Assembly (NCBI GenBank): GCA_950295325.1
Contig: OX485805.1
Span: 39,855,501-39,919,500, forward strand
Source: Polytrichum commune
Lineage: Eukaryota > Streptophyta > Polytrichopsida > Polytrichales > Polytrichaceae
Direction: 5' to 3'
Length of the DNA: 64,000 nucleotides
Positions 1-11,147 of the stretch are shown here, one piece after another. The translations under genes were made by a program, and so were the position numbers. The notes under the pieces are model-generated. The model was not told where the DNA came from. It did not search any database and worked only from the letters and a program-made list of their open reading frames with translations. Each line of letters starts with the position of its first letter. The stretch's first letter is position 1.

Positions 1-783
1 CATTGACATTATCTCTTAATAATATTTTATCACTGAAAATGTTTTTGTATAATCTTAAATGTATGCTAAATTGAGGATGATGTAAGAAATAGTGCGGTCC
101 ACGTCATAGCGGAATGGAGAAGAGATGGGGGAAAATGAAAGGTGGGCATTCGAGACATAAAGATGGGCTAGTCATTTGTAAAAGTTGGTTAACGCTGGGG
201 GTAGGAATGACTTAAGATTAATTCACAAAAGCAAGGTCCCCAAAATTAGTTAGTTTTTGCTTTGGTAACTTTTACTTAAACCTTAATTTTCACTAGGTGG
301 TCTGGCCGTGGGATAGATTAGCTCTCACATAGGCTCACTGCCTCCTATGTTAGTTGACTCTCTTAACGAGGCAATGCATGCATAATATAGCTAATTTAAG
401 CGGTTACCTTAACCGAAGCCTTAACCGGGATGTACATGTAGACCCTTAGAAGGCTAGGCCTTGGGTTAGCCGCCTCGACTCTAAAGATTAAAGTGATGGT
501 TTGTAAGCTTTGTGATGGTTTGCTCCAAACCCCTGAGAGGCCCCATGCGCTACACCCTTTTTCTTTTCCTTTTTTGGATGTAGTATGATATTTGTGAATG
601 TCACTCCCAATAAAATTTGGGAGAAGAGAGATAGAGAAAAGAATGTTGGTGTTAATTACTTCGTAATAAAAATGGCATTCTTGATAAAAAAGTTATAGCA
701 ACTTGTAACTCCCAATGATAACCCACACTAATAGAACTAATCAGTGTACATCTTTCAAAATGATAACTACGCTAAACATGATT

Positions 784-970
784 AGGGTTACTTATCGTTT
801 GGATTTACACAGTGCTATATATTTCTATTATCGATGTAATGTTTTACCAAGTAAAAATGTTAATGTTCTATATTCTCCAAACTACCAATTTCAAATATGA
901 AATATATAGTAAATATATATAGCATTGCATAATTTCAAATAGGAAGAGACACTAAATATCATATTTAGTG
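784..970. mobile_element. Partial copy of the TA-flanked MITE with palindromic ends
   Basis: Matches the reverse complement of 9329-9526 ('tttggatttacacagtgc', 'tcgatgtaat', 'attgcataatttcaaata') and ends in 'cactaaatatcatatttagtg' style sequence followed by TA at 971-972. The left end is eroded. Confidence 0.6.
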
Positions 971-1149
971 TAGTCATAGTAATATGTGGGTAATATGCAA
1001 GGGCAAAACATAAGTCAGTGATTAAAAGAAACCCAAAATGAACCTTAATATTGGGCACATGATTTGAGATATTGGGCTCATGATTTGAGAGAGGGCCTAC
1101 ATAACAACTTCACATTGCAACCCAAAAAAAATGATTCACATATATAAAT

Positions 1150-1361
1150 AGAAATATACATGAGAGATTTCTTTGCACTTGGAGTTAAGCATTTTTATAA
1201 TATTTGATTGCTAATGTAAGTTTATACTAAGTAAAGATGTTAATGTTATAGTGTTCAAACAACCAGTTTGACATTTGTTGGTAGAAAAATAGATCTATAA
1301 TAAAAATTTATAGCACAACGTAAGTTCAAATAATAAATGAGACTAAACTTCATAAACGGTG
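1150..1361. mobile_element. Diverged copy of the TA-flanked MITE
   Basis: A third, older relative of 9329-9526, in the same orientation as 784-970: 'gctaatgtaa', 'aacaaccagtttgacatttgttggtag', 'tagcacaacgtaagttcaaataa'. Ends are degraded. Confidence 0.45.
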
Positions 1362-3138
1362 TATTGATGCATACACATTGTAGAACAATATATTATAGGG
1401 GAAAGAAAAAAAAAACAGAAGCATGTAATGGCAAATGTAATTGCACATATTTTGACAAATGTTCATGTCAAAATACCACTTTAGATGAGTGTTTTCCACA
1501 ATGACACAAATGACATAGAACATAATTGCATTTACAACAAGTGACAAACGTCACATCTAAGGTTAGTCTATGTCATTTTTATCACAACGCCCATATATAT
1601 AACTACATGTGTGCAGTTCCATAATGTTGTGAATTCATGCATAAGTTTGGAGTTACTTTCAACATAGTTTATGGGAACTTTGTCTTGTTTGAATCATATC
1701 TATACATGTGGCCTCTACATTGGCGGCTTTGGGTGGTTTGAATACAATATGGCCATTTTTGGCATGTGTTGTAATAAAATGTAGTCTTGGAACTAGGAAA
1801 ATTCAAAACGAATAATTATTGAGAAAATTGAGCAAAGTTGCAAGTGTTATGTACATTCAACATTGATTATTTTACTTTATATCTTTTCAGAAAATGGATG
1901 TGGGGTTACGTATTAAGAGCCTATACTATTGGGCAATGTTACTTTAAGCACAAAGAAATTACGACATATCAATTTGGATAAGATGACAACATTGTAAGGA
2001 AAGTCAAAGCACGTTGACCACGTTAAGCTTACATTCTTATTTTCAAATACACGTAACAAATCTTCATCACGAGTTCAAATTACATGGTGCTACATTTCAT
2101 TTATTTATTTGAATCATCGATTGTGTATTTTTTAGTACACACATAAAGTGCAATGCACTATATTAAACGAGCTTTGCGACAAAACAAGGATTTCTTTAAA
2201 CAAAGAAACTTCATTTGAAAGCATTTGATTGGTCAAGTGACTTGCATCCATGCACATATAGGATCACAACAAACTCTAACCACGAATGCAACATTTCAAA
2301 AGCCAACATACACATTGTCATTTACTTGAATTGTAGTACATGACCCCCCCTCACCCACCCAAAAGAAGACATGAAACTTTTGGTCTCTAGTGTACCATAA
2401 CCATTGTTTGACAACCGTTACCTAGGGATGACATGAGGCTCATGTGTTTGCCGAAAAGCAAAAGGAAAAAAAGACATGACACATGGTCGGGAAAATACTA
2501 AAAAGTAATCACAAACACATAGTCATCAAGATGACAAACGGCATGTGGTCACCAATCGCTCCGATATCCTCCTTTCGGAATCTCTAAGGACGGAAGTGGG
2601 GGTAAGCTTTTGAATATTCCCATGAGCCCGTGACTCCCTCACCCAAACCTCCTACAAAAAGATAGATTAGTAATGCCACGAAGTGATGATGTACCAAATA
2701 GCGCGTGCTCATTCTTTCTTTCTCGAGTCTTGGAACACAACACGTCACTCCATGCACGCGAATGCAAGTAACTTTCGAGTGGGGGCCGGTATGGGCATCG
2801 GCAAAGTAATTGGACCCACCAAAAAGGGTAATAGACCCCGGCGGGAAGGCTAGGGTTTAGGCTCACATAAGCATGGGGTGTGTCTTGACCCCTTCTTCGT
2901 CGAGTGCATGTGGCCCTACTCGGGATAGGAATAATACCCAAGTTAATCAATCACACTCAATTTACATTTGTATTGCGGCCTCCATCTAAGCAATTGCTTG
3001 TCGAGCACACCACGTCTCGTATTGGTGCACTAGATTCAACCACCATTTTACTATATTGTATTGCTTCCCATTATTTTATGTTGTCGCATTGTGTTGCTTG
3101 TCACATTGCTCAATTACGTGGGACGCCAATGTCACCTA
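1362..3138. other. Intergenic, nothing recognised
   Basis: No protein family, RNA gene or complete repeat could be supported. The 103-codon frame at 2639-2950 (minus) and its neighbours match nothing I know. Confidence 0.3.
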
Positions 3139-3507
3139 AGGTAGATGTGTCTTGAATGGTTACTTTTTTCCATTCGGACTAGCCCACTTCTCGTAGGGTA
3201 AGTATGAAACAAGCAATTAGGACAAAAATCCGAGGCCGTAGGTGCTTTCCTCGTGGTTTTAGGAGTTCGTATGAATATCCTATTCATTATCAAAGTGAAG
3301 ATTCTCGTACTCGGTAAGTGGTTATATTGGTCGCCCCAATTATGTTGACTATTGAGTCTAGAATGGTTATCATATCTTGAGCACACACTCCAATCTCTTA
3401 TAAACTCATTTCTTTTCGGTATATATTATTGGAGCCACCCCACACCACATACCATCTCAAATGTAGGTGTCCTAATGAGAAAAGTAATCGAATAAGGTTC
3501 GTCTGCC
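3139..3507. mobile_element. TA-flanked MITE (Stowaway-like), copy 1
   Basis: 369 bp bounded by TA (3137-3138, 3508-3509) with imperfect inverted ends (AGGTAGATGTGTCTTGAATGG at left). Internally homologous to 34439-34817, including 'gaatatcctattcattatcaaag.gaagattctc' and 'tgttgactat.gagtctagaatgg', seen as shorter blocks in each copy. Confidence 0.65.
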
Positions 3508-3509
3508 TA

Positions 3510-3863
3510 AAGATACGTGGGTGTTATTCAGTTTGCTTTTCATAATCTTTGACTTCTATTGATTAGATTTACACAATGAAACTTGTGTTGCATTAGGATT
3601 GATATAAAAATCGGACCTCCCTTGATTTGGTAAAGATTCTTGAAAGTGTATATGTGCTTATTATCTGCTTGAAATATATATAGAAGTCTTTCCTAGTTGT
3701 GTTGACTATTGAGTCTAGAATGGTTGATACATTTTGAGCATGTAGCCCAATCTTCTTTGAACACATGTCTTGGTGGGTTTCATTCTTAGATTTATCCTTA
3801 CCACATATCACTCAAATTCAGGTGTTTGATTAGTATAAATAGCCACACAAGGCCTGCGTATCT
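3510..3863. mobile_element. TA-flanked MITE (Stowaway-like), adjacent copy
   Basis: Starts right after the TA that closes the previous element and ends at TA 3864-3865. Ends AAGATACGTGGG / GCCTGCGTATCT are inverted. Its middle ('tgtgttgcattag', 'acctcccttgatttgg', 'gagcatgtagcccaatct') matches a copy in a phosphatase intron (37208-37490). The two neighbours appear to share one TA. Confidence 0.6.
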
Positions 3864-4059
3864 TATAATTGTGGGCTAAAAGTTAGGTTGGTGGAAAATA
3901 TTGTGGCCCATTTTCTTTTATGTGTCCGTTAATAATTAAGGTGGCCCACAATTTATTTCAAATTAAGCATTATGAGGCTTAGGGTTTTGCTTCCTCTTCT
4001 TTGGACAATGTCACAAGAAGGGTCACAAGATTTGAGTTGAAGAAGCGAGCAGTTAGGTT

Positions 4060-4245
4060 CCAAGGGGGTCCACCCTTTATACCACGTACAAACTAACATG
4101 AGTGTGAGAAGGGGTATCATTCTTTGTATTTGTGTACATGATATACATAAGGGAGTTGTATTTTTTTCTCAAATGTGCTCAAACAAAAATGTTGCTAAGA
4201 ATGTAAATTAGAGATAGATGTAGAAAAGGGGGTTGTGAAGTTTAG
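4060..4245. repeat. Dispersed repeat E, copy 1
   Basis: Pairs with 48478-48672 in the same order and orientation: 'ataccacgt', 'gagtgtgagaagggg', 'atgatatacataagggag', 'tttttctc', 'aaatgttgct', 'gtagatgta'. A TATA-like 'tatacataaggga' recurs in both. The nature is unknown. Confidence 0.5.
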
Positions 4246-4481
4246 AATTTTTTTTGACAACAAACGTATGTGGGAGACACAATGAACTGATACTATTAGG
4301 GGGGATACTTCTTTGAGAGTTGAAGCCACGTGTCATCAAAACCCCTTATATACAAAACTTCACAACCAAAATGGAGACTACACATACAAGTATAGTCTCA
4401 TGTACGTGCACAAAATTTTTGAACTCCTCGAGTAGATTGCATGATTATGTAATACGTACTATACAATATATAAGAAATTGG

Positions 4482-4483
<2 letters not shown>

Positions 4484-4552
<69 letters not shown>
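4484..4552. repeat. Compound microsatellite (CT)n(AT)n
   Basis: About 23 CT units (4484-4530) followed directly by 11 AT units (4531-4552). Open frames across it on both strands encode only Ser-Leu or Arg-Glu runs and are artefacts. Confidence 0.95.
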
Positions 4553-4929
4553 GCACGCATATCGCTTTGTATTGACAAGACAATGAAATATGACACTGAA
4601 TGGGAGGGGGTGTGACAAAATATTGCTTCATGGATTAGCAAATATGAACTTTTTGAGGTATAAGGTCAATATGGATGAAATATATTGCTCTTGTTTTAAC
4701 TCCATATTCCTAGATTTGAACATATGATATTGTGTGCTAAAAAACGGATTGGGTTTGTAAAAGTGTTTGTTATAGGGTTGCATACACTTAGAGGGTTTTG
4801 TTTTGTTGTCTACCATTTTTCCCTTGCATGCAAAGTAAACAAGTAGACAACTTGCTTGACACCCAAGTCATAAAAACATCATAAACCCACAAGTTGGGGT
4901 TTTCTAGGGTAGACAATCGAACACAACAA

Positions 4930-5160
4930 CAATATGGACAGACTATAGTTGACTGGAATGCATTTAGGTGTGGGTTCAAGAGTTGGCGCCAGAAAATCAC
5001 ATGTTCAAGAGAGACATGTCCATGTGTTCAAAACATGCTAACCATTCCACACTCAACAGTCAACATGATTGGGGGGGGGGGGGCGACCCTATACGACCCA
5101 CAAATTGAACACGAGAATCTTCACTTTGATAACAAATAAGATATTCAAACAAGCTCCATA
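4930..5160. repeat. Dispersed repeat D, copy 1 (interrupted by the pogo-like element)
   Basis: Member of a three-copy family (also 27555-27760 and 51570-51830). Shared blocks: 'acatgtgttcaaaa', 'gttaaccattc', 'cagtcaacat.attggggg', 'cttcactttgat.a'. Each copy has a G run at the same place; here it is 13 G (5071-5083). The copy resumes after the pogo-like element ('aatcatcttgctctaat', from 5838). Confidence 0.6.
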
Positions 5161-5204
5161 AATTATGAAACCCTAATGGCCGTGGGCACAATTTGGACTC
5201 ACTA

Positions 5205-5835
5205 CAATAATCTCCCGCTTAAGTACGCACCCGTTTAAGTATGCATCCTAGTTAAGTGCACAAATTTTTTGGACAAAAATAAGGGTTCATACTTTATTGT
5301 TTGAACATGCAATGCATCGTCATTTGTCGTGAATGCATGAATTTTTTACGCTTGACATTCATCGTCAATTTGTTAACGTTTCGCTGAAACGTCTCAAACG
5401 ATCGTCACAGTTCATCGTACATTTGTCCAAGTTCTATTTGAACATCGGAACAAAGCAATTGGTCATCGATGTCAAGGATAGTAGAGCTTCAAAGCCTTTG
5501 AAGTCGGCAACACTTTCATATTCAACAAATGTCTCAATAAGCTGGATTTCGTCATTGATAGGTGGTTCTTCTTCAATTCACATCGTTTTCACAACTTTCC
5601 AGATGGCACCTTCACTAACTTCATACTCTTGCCCGAGCACCCACTTGCTCAACTTTGCAACGATTTCACATCGTTGGGCTCCAGTCAAGCGGGTTGCCTC
5701 AAGCTTCATTTGCTACCCGTTGCGATTCATCGAATCAGAGGGCCTATAAACCAATATGAGTAAAGTACGCACCTGCCAACTAAGTGCACACCAATAGCTC
5801 CGGTTCAAAATGCGTACTTAAGCGGGAGATTAGTG
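5205..5835. mobile_element. Pogo/Tigger-like DNA transposon, internally deleted copy 1
   Basis: Terminal inverted repeats of ~24 bp (CAATAATCTCCCGCTTAAG / CTTAAGCGGGAGATTAGTG) flanked by TA on both sides (5203-5204, 5836-5837), the target duplication of the Tc1/mariner-pogo group. The internal sequence is homologous to copy 2 at 31778-32315. The copy has itself landed in a dispersed repeat: sequence on both sides resembles the uninterrupted repeat at 51570-51830. At 631 bp it is too short to encode a full transposase. Confidence 0.8.
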
Positions 5836-5837
5836 TA

Positions 5838-6689
5838 ATCATCTTGCTCTAATCGCGTGTTTCATGTCCTTTGAGAAGCGGGTGCCGAGAGTGAGCAAAA
5901 GCATCCATCTAACGCACGTGGTGCCTTCGGTCTCAAAGAATGGCGAAAAGCTTGAAGGTTGGCGGCAGGGAAAGGTGGTTGGGTTTCAGCCGTTTTATGC
6001 ATGTGTTTTAGTTTTCCTTTATTGCTAGCTAGCTAGCTAGGAGCAGATAGTTCCCCGACCTACTCCATGGGTTGATATTTCACGACACTCGTAGTAGAAG
6101 GGCCTCAAGCATGTTGACTTGAATCGGTTGCCAAGGAATATCCCACTTGATACTATAGTATATTCCGACATGCCACGATGTTGGAAATAAAATATAGGGT
6201 TTCTTTGAATCCACTTTTCGTGGGGGCGGCAGCAGACACACTTAAGTTACTTACTCCCCCTCCCCCGTACATGTAAAGTGTTGCAGTGTTGCAGTGTTTG
6301 ATGGCCGAAATTTGACGATCGTAAGTCACTCGGCGTCTTGTAACTTACCTTGGCCTTTCTTTCTCTAAGTTGGAGTTCGGATGGCACTCCATGATCTTTT
6401 TTCTTTTCGGGCACAAATTGGAAATTCAATTGCAAGAAAAATAACCGAAAACACGACTACCTTGGGAGTATCGGCGCAGCGTGAGGGGAAATCAAGAAAC
6501 AATGTTCATACGAGGTTTAACTTTTCACGTGAGCCGCTGAGTTGTTCCTGGTCATAATAAGATCTTTGATTCCTCAAATCGAGTTGAGATTTCTAAGGAT
6601 ATCTTGGTAGGCAATGTCTGGGGTTTTTTTCCCCAGTCCGAGAGAGTTCGTTTCCACTCAATGGCACTCCATGTTCATGAGTTATGACC
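5838..6689. other. Intergenic, nothing recognised beyond a CTAG run
   Basis: After the end of repeat D the stretch holds a short CTAG tandem run (about 6024-6040) and no coding signal I can support. Confidence 0.3.
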
Positions 6690-7910
6690 CATGAAATGAG
6701 ATTGATTTAGGGGACCGGGAAGTCGAAAGGCTAATGGGCTCGAAGTACATCAAGGTGGTTTCAAACTGCACGATTCCTTAGAGTGGTGGAGTGCGGTAGC
6801 TTTGGTGAGATAGAGACTAATGTCAACTTGATGATCTAATTGGAAGAATTCCTTAATACTGCATTCTTAAATATTGATGGAAGTTTGTATGTAACAAGGT
6901 TATATAAGGGACACTCCAACTTAAATAATGCCTCATTGTCGATTGCGTTGTAAGAGAAAAAGTGGCATTGCCTATCATATCTAGAGATAGGGATAGTTGA
7001 TCACCGTCCAATTTCAATTGTAAGTCTATGCTTCACAGTGCCGTAAGCAATGATGATCTTGCGTGTTGGTGGTGTCAATGGCTGCTTCAAGTATAATCCA
7101 CATTTATATTTGAGAAAATCCTCAAGGTGGGGGTAATTTAGTTTCTTCTCTGAGAGATGGAAAGAATTTCACTCTTTAGCATAAAAACCTCCTCAATATC
7201 AACTAATGCAATTTTTGATGTTGTTGGGTTGTCATTGGTTTCCCAACGACATAGACCTCCATGATGCCTTCCACATGATTGTCGATTCCTTGTTCGGTTG
7301 GTGTTGAAAGAGTTAGACTGCTTGACTAACTAGCCAAGAGGAGGGTAGGTGATGAAGCCATTGTTGAGAACCTATGGTGAGCTTAAGAGCCTGTACTTTT
7401 ACGGGGAGTTGTCCAAATTTGGCCAACAAAATATGATAGGTTGTTGAAGAACGTACTTTGATATGAAACATTGACTGTATCTTCACGCCCTTCTCAAAAG
7501 CCTTTCTTTGAGAGTTTTCCTAGCCTCCTCCCCAAGTTTCAATGTCACATGTGAAAGTTAGACGCACTAGAGCCTTGAATAGATGGGATTTGAGGTCCAA
7601 ACACATGGCTTTGACTAATTCCCTCAAAGTGTCCATCAAGACTGTCATATTTTCCATTCTTTGCCTTTTACTCGATGGCTCAAAGTAATTATGTGAATAG
7701 AAATCAATCCCAAAATATCTATATTTATGGGTTATCTCAATTTGATCCCTGTTCAAGTAAAATGTCTCTTGGTCTAAATATATTGACTTCAAGGCTACAA
7801 GAAGTGCAAACCTCATGTAGTTTGTTCAAAAGTCTTTGTAGACATGCTCTTCATTTAGAAAGCATAACCACGTTGTCAACATAAAGAAAAATGACGACCA
7901 CTGTACCAAA
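6690..7910 (-). pseudogene. Decayed non-LTR retrotransposon (LINE) 3' half with reverse-transcriptase remnant
   Basis: Minus-strand translation around 7910-7520 shows the C-terminal part of a reverse transcriptase. The catalytic YADD box is replaced by YVDN, followed by LSK, a stop codon and a frameshift, then a thumb-like stretch (ITHKYRYFGIDFYSH) and the family's closing WG motif (CDIETWGG). Farther along (about 7240-6690) the sequence matches the 3' region of two other copies here (23938-24480 and 49890-50215). The element is therefore dead. The clade was not determined. Confidence 0.75.
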
Positions 7911-9328
7911 TAAACATGGAGAGCCAACTTATAGTTTATAAAGTAATGAAGTGAAATCAATTTTAAAGTCCGGAAAGCCGTGATAGTGCTACTATGATAA
8001 CGGGAAGTTCCTCATTGAATTCACTCAAAAACATCTGAATGCCAAATACAATGAAGTGTGAGTACGGGTAGTAGTTGTTGTCGAGTCCATTGAAATAAGT
8101 TACATCCAAATTAGGGTTGCGGTGAGTGATTGCCGGAATCTTACAATTGTAAACTCGGCTTCTTCTAACTTAAGGCTTTCTCTTCAAGAAGGTCGGTGTG
8201 TAGTACCGGTGCATGTTCACACTAGTAACACTTACTATTAATATGGAAAATTTATTATCTAATTTACTCAAAAATATCTAGAAGTCAAGTGCATAAAAAC
8301 GTGTAAACAATGGTAGTCTGCAGCTGTTCTCAGTTGCTTGAAATATCTTGGTTCCAGAATTCATGATTCAGTGTTTCAAAGTTGAACTTGAAATAGGTTG
8401 TGTACCCAGTTTCCTCTTATAGGTTGTAGTTTGAACTTTGCCAAAAGAAGTTCCAAGCACAACTAGGATAGTGGGGCCAAGGTGACATCAATTTTGACTT
8501 CATTTTTTTAACAATTGAGAATGGCTAATATGACACATCTAATCAAATAGTTGTTGTTCAGGTCACGTCATAATGATCGTGGTCATTTTTGCACTTACTA
8601 TGTGGTAATTATAATATGTTGGAGATTTTTGACACCATGTGTCACGGGACTCACTTTCTTTTTTATTACTAAATTTGAGTAAATTTCTATGGATCTATTT
8701 GTATTAACTTTGCAAATTCCTGGAGGTCCCATACGAGTTTTGTATTTTAGGAAGAAAAAAATGTAGACTCTTTAGCCTTTCTTAGATCTATGTGTTATTT
8801 TTGGAGATTTTTCCAAGCTATTTGACATGCCTAAAAGTTTGTCTTAGACTTTTAGTTCTCATACTATATTAGGCTTTGCGGATCTACCATGATCGTGGGG
8901 CCAAAGGACGAGGAGACTACAAAGTGACCATATCTGTGGATGAGTGGGCACATCTTTATACAAGTAGGATGGTGGGTTCAAACACACACTTGCAATAGAC
9001 TGAACGGACCTTTAATGTAAAAGTGACCATTTGGCAAATGGGTACTTCGACACAAAGGACCAGTGTGTCAAATGCAAGTGCGTGGTAGTACTCACAATCC
9101 TAATAGTGGAATCATCAACGCAATATTCGTGTACAAAATATTGAATTTCGGTCACGATGCAATGCCTTACTAATGTTTGGGGAAATTTTTGGATGTAATC
9201 AGTGAAGAGCTTATAAGAGTGAGTTTCCATGTTGGCCATTTGCCCACCGAATTATTATAGTGTGAAATAGGACAAATTTGTCCAAATCTATAGGGAATCT
9301 AGTAGGTAGGGTTCTTATGTGCCAACTA
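7911..9328. other. Intergenic, probable decayed transposon DNA
   Basis: This lies upstream of the LINE reverse-transcriptase relic on its own strand and may include further eroded LINE sequence. No motif survives that I can name. Confidence 0.25.
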
Positions 9329-9526
9329 CACTAAATATAATATTTAGTGTCACTTACTATTTGGAATTATGCAATATTATATATATATATATAATATTTT
9401 TTATCTTGTATTTTACCAACAAGTGTTAAATTGGTTGTTGAGATTTTATAAGGTTACATCAATAGTAGAAAGATATTGCATTGTGTAAATCCAAATAGTA
9501 AGTGATACTAAATATCATACATAGTG
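9329..9526. mobile_element. 198-bp TA-flanked MITE with palindromic ends
   Basis: Inverted ends of ~60 bp (CACTAAATATAATATTTAGTG at the left) with TA on each side (9327-9328, 9527-9528). Each terminus is itself a palindrome able to fold on its own. The TA duplication suggests the Tc1/mariner group; the CACTA-like first bases are noted but a 3-bp duplication is not seen. Confidence 0.72.
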
Positions 9527-9635
9527 TAGCTACCCCCATGTTCTCATATTTGGGACCACATACTAACCTCCTCCTCCAAGTTAAAACCTCCTCTTCCTTC
9601 TAAACCATTCATTTTTTAAAATTAATTAGAGATCT

Positions 9636-9742
9636 ATGATTCCATAGGTTCCTCTAAACCGATCCGTGGTTTTCCTAAAGTCTTGAACTTCAACGCAACC
9701 GGTTCATCCGTAACTAAACTTAGCGCTATCCCGTGGTCATTG
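9636..9742 (-). mobile_element. hAT-type MITE fragment abutting Harbinger-type MITE 1
   Basis: Degraded reversed fragment of the same family ('ttcctctaaaccgatc', 'cttgaacttcaac', 'aaccggttcatccgtaacta'), ending about 5 bp from the TTA of the Harbinger-type MITE that starts at 9750. Confidence 0.55.
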
Positions 9743-9749
9743 AGCCTTA

Positions 9750-10523
9750 GGACCGCTTTACACTTAAAGGCCGGGCCAATTCGTTGTGTAAGAGGCTTGA
9801 AATCCTCACTTGTGATCAACCAAAAGGCTGAAATCGGCTCCAACCCCTTCACACCTAGAGGCCGGGTCGACTTGGTGGTATGAATTTTCCAATAAAAAAA
9901 GAAAGCGTGGTTTGACACGGCCCGAGCTCGTTGAATTGGATGCACCCAAAATGGAAGGCCAATTCTCGGCCTCAGGGCCAACGTCAAATCTCAATAAATA
10001 AATAAAAACTCTCTTTAATAAAACATGATTTTTTCAACGAACGATATCCATCAGATCATGTGGAAACATGAACGGCTCTATGCTACATTCTGCTAGATCC
10101 GTTGGATTATGCTAGGTTTATTGAATCGGCCTAGCTTCTTGACCCTAAAGCCTTCTTCACATATGGGAAAATCAACCCCCATAATAATCGGATCAATGAT
10201 CGGGGAGAACCGGCAATTAGTTACAAATGAGTTTGAAAAATAACCGGTTGAAGTTCAAGACTGCAGGAAAATTACTGATCACTTTAGACGAATCTATAGA
10301 ATATACCCCAATTTAATTAAAAAAAACCCGGAGGATGTGAACATGTAACTGGTTGGACTTGCAAACACTAAGATCTCAACCGGTTATGCCCAACAATCTC
10401 CCCGATCACTGAATCCGATCATAAAATGTGTAGTCGAGGCCGGCCTCCAACCCAAAAGGAGCTAAAATTTCATACAAGCGGCCTCCAGGGGAATTGGCCC
10501 GGCCTCTAGGTGTAAAGCGGCCC
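9750..10523. mobile_element. Harbinger-type MITE 1, interrupted by a hAT-type MITE
   Basis: Ends are inverted (GGACCGCTTTACAC... / ...GTGTAAAGCGGCCC) over more than 30 bp and are flanked by TTA on both sides (9747-9749, 10524-10526), the 3-bp target duplication of PIF/Harbinger elements. Removing the inserted hAT-type MITE and one 8-bp duplication leaves about 548 bp, close to the 533 bp of the neighbouring copy. No transposase frame. Confidence 0.8.
10194..10411. mobile_element. hAT-type MITE nested in Harbinger-type MITE 1
   Basis: 218 bp. Inverted ends CAATGATCGGGGAGA / TCTCCCCGATCACTG. Flanks AATCGGAT (10186-10193) and AATCCGAT (10412-10419) match at 7 of 8 positions, the 8-bp duplication size of hAT elements. 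The surrounding sequence is continuous with the uninterrupted MITE 2 once this insert is removed, so it arrived later. Confidence 0.8.
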
Positions 10524-10611
10524 TTACTACTATCCTAGTGACGGATTCTCGCACTTTCCAAAGAAAGAAAGAAAAAGAAAAGAAAAGAAAGAAAGAAAGT
10601 GGGCAAGCTTA

Positions 10612-11144
10612 GGGCCGCTTTACACTTAGAGGCCGGGCCAATTCGTTGTGTAAGAGGCTTGAAATCCTCATTTGTGATTGGTCAAAAGGCTCAAATCGGC
10701 CCCAACCCCTTTACATCTAGAGGCCGGGCCGATTTGGTGGTATGCTTTTTTAAATTAAAAAATGTATGTTATGACACGGCCTGAGCTCATTGAATTGGGT
10801 GCACCCAAAATGGAAGGCCAATTCTTGGCCTAGAGGCCAATGTCATATTCCACTAAAAAAATCTTCTTAAATAAAGTATAATTTTTTAAAGTGAACTAGA
10901 TCCATTGGATTATGTGGAATCTAAAGGCTCTATCTTAGATTATGCTACATCCGTTGGATTAGGCTAATTTTTTTGAATCAGCTTGGCTTCTTGGCCCGAG
11001 GGCCTTTACATATGGGAAAATTGGCCCCCGGTATAATCTTATTATAATGTGTAGTAGAGGCCGGCCTCCAACCCAAAAAAGGCTGAAATTTTGTGCAATC
11101 GGCCTCAAGGGAAATTGGCCCGGCCTCTAGGTGTAAAGCGGCCC
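10612..11144. mobile_element. Harbinger-type MITE 2
   Basis: 533 bp, same family and orientation as the copy at 9750-10523, only ~85 bp away. Ends GGGCCGCTTTACACTTAGAG / TCTAGGTGTAAAGCGGCCC, with TTA duplications at 10609-10611 and 11145-11147. The spacer between the two copies holds a GAAA-rich polypurine tract (about 10560-10598). Confidence 0.82.
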
Positions 11145-11147
11145 TTA

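Noticed and set aside
4320-4641. Open frames on both strands with Ser-Leu or Arg-Glu runs
   Set aside because: They are produced only by translation of the CT/AT microsatellite.
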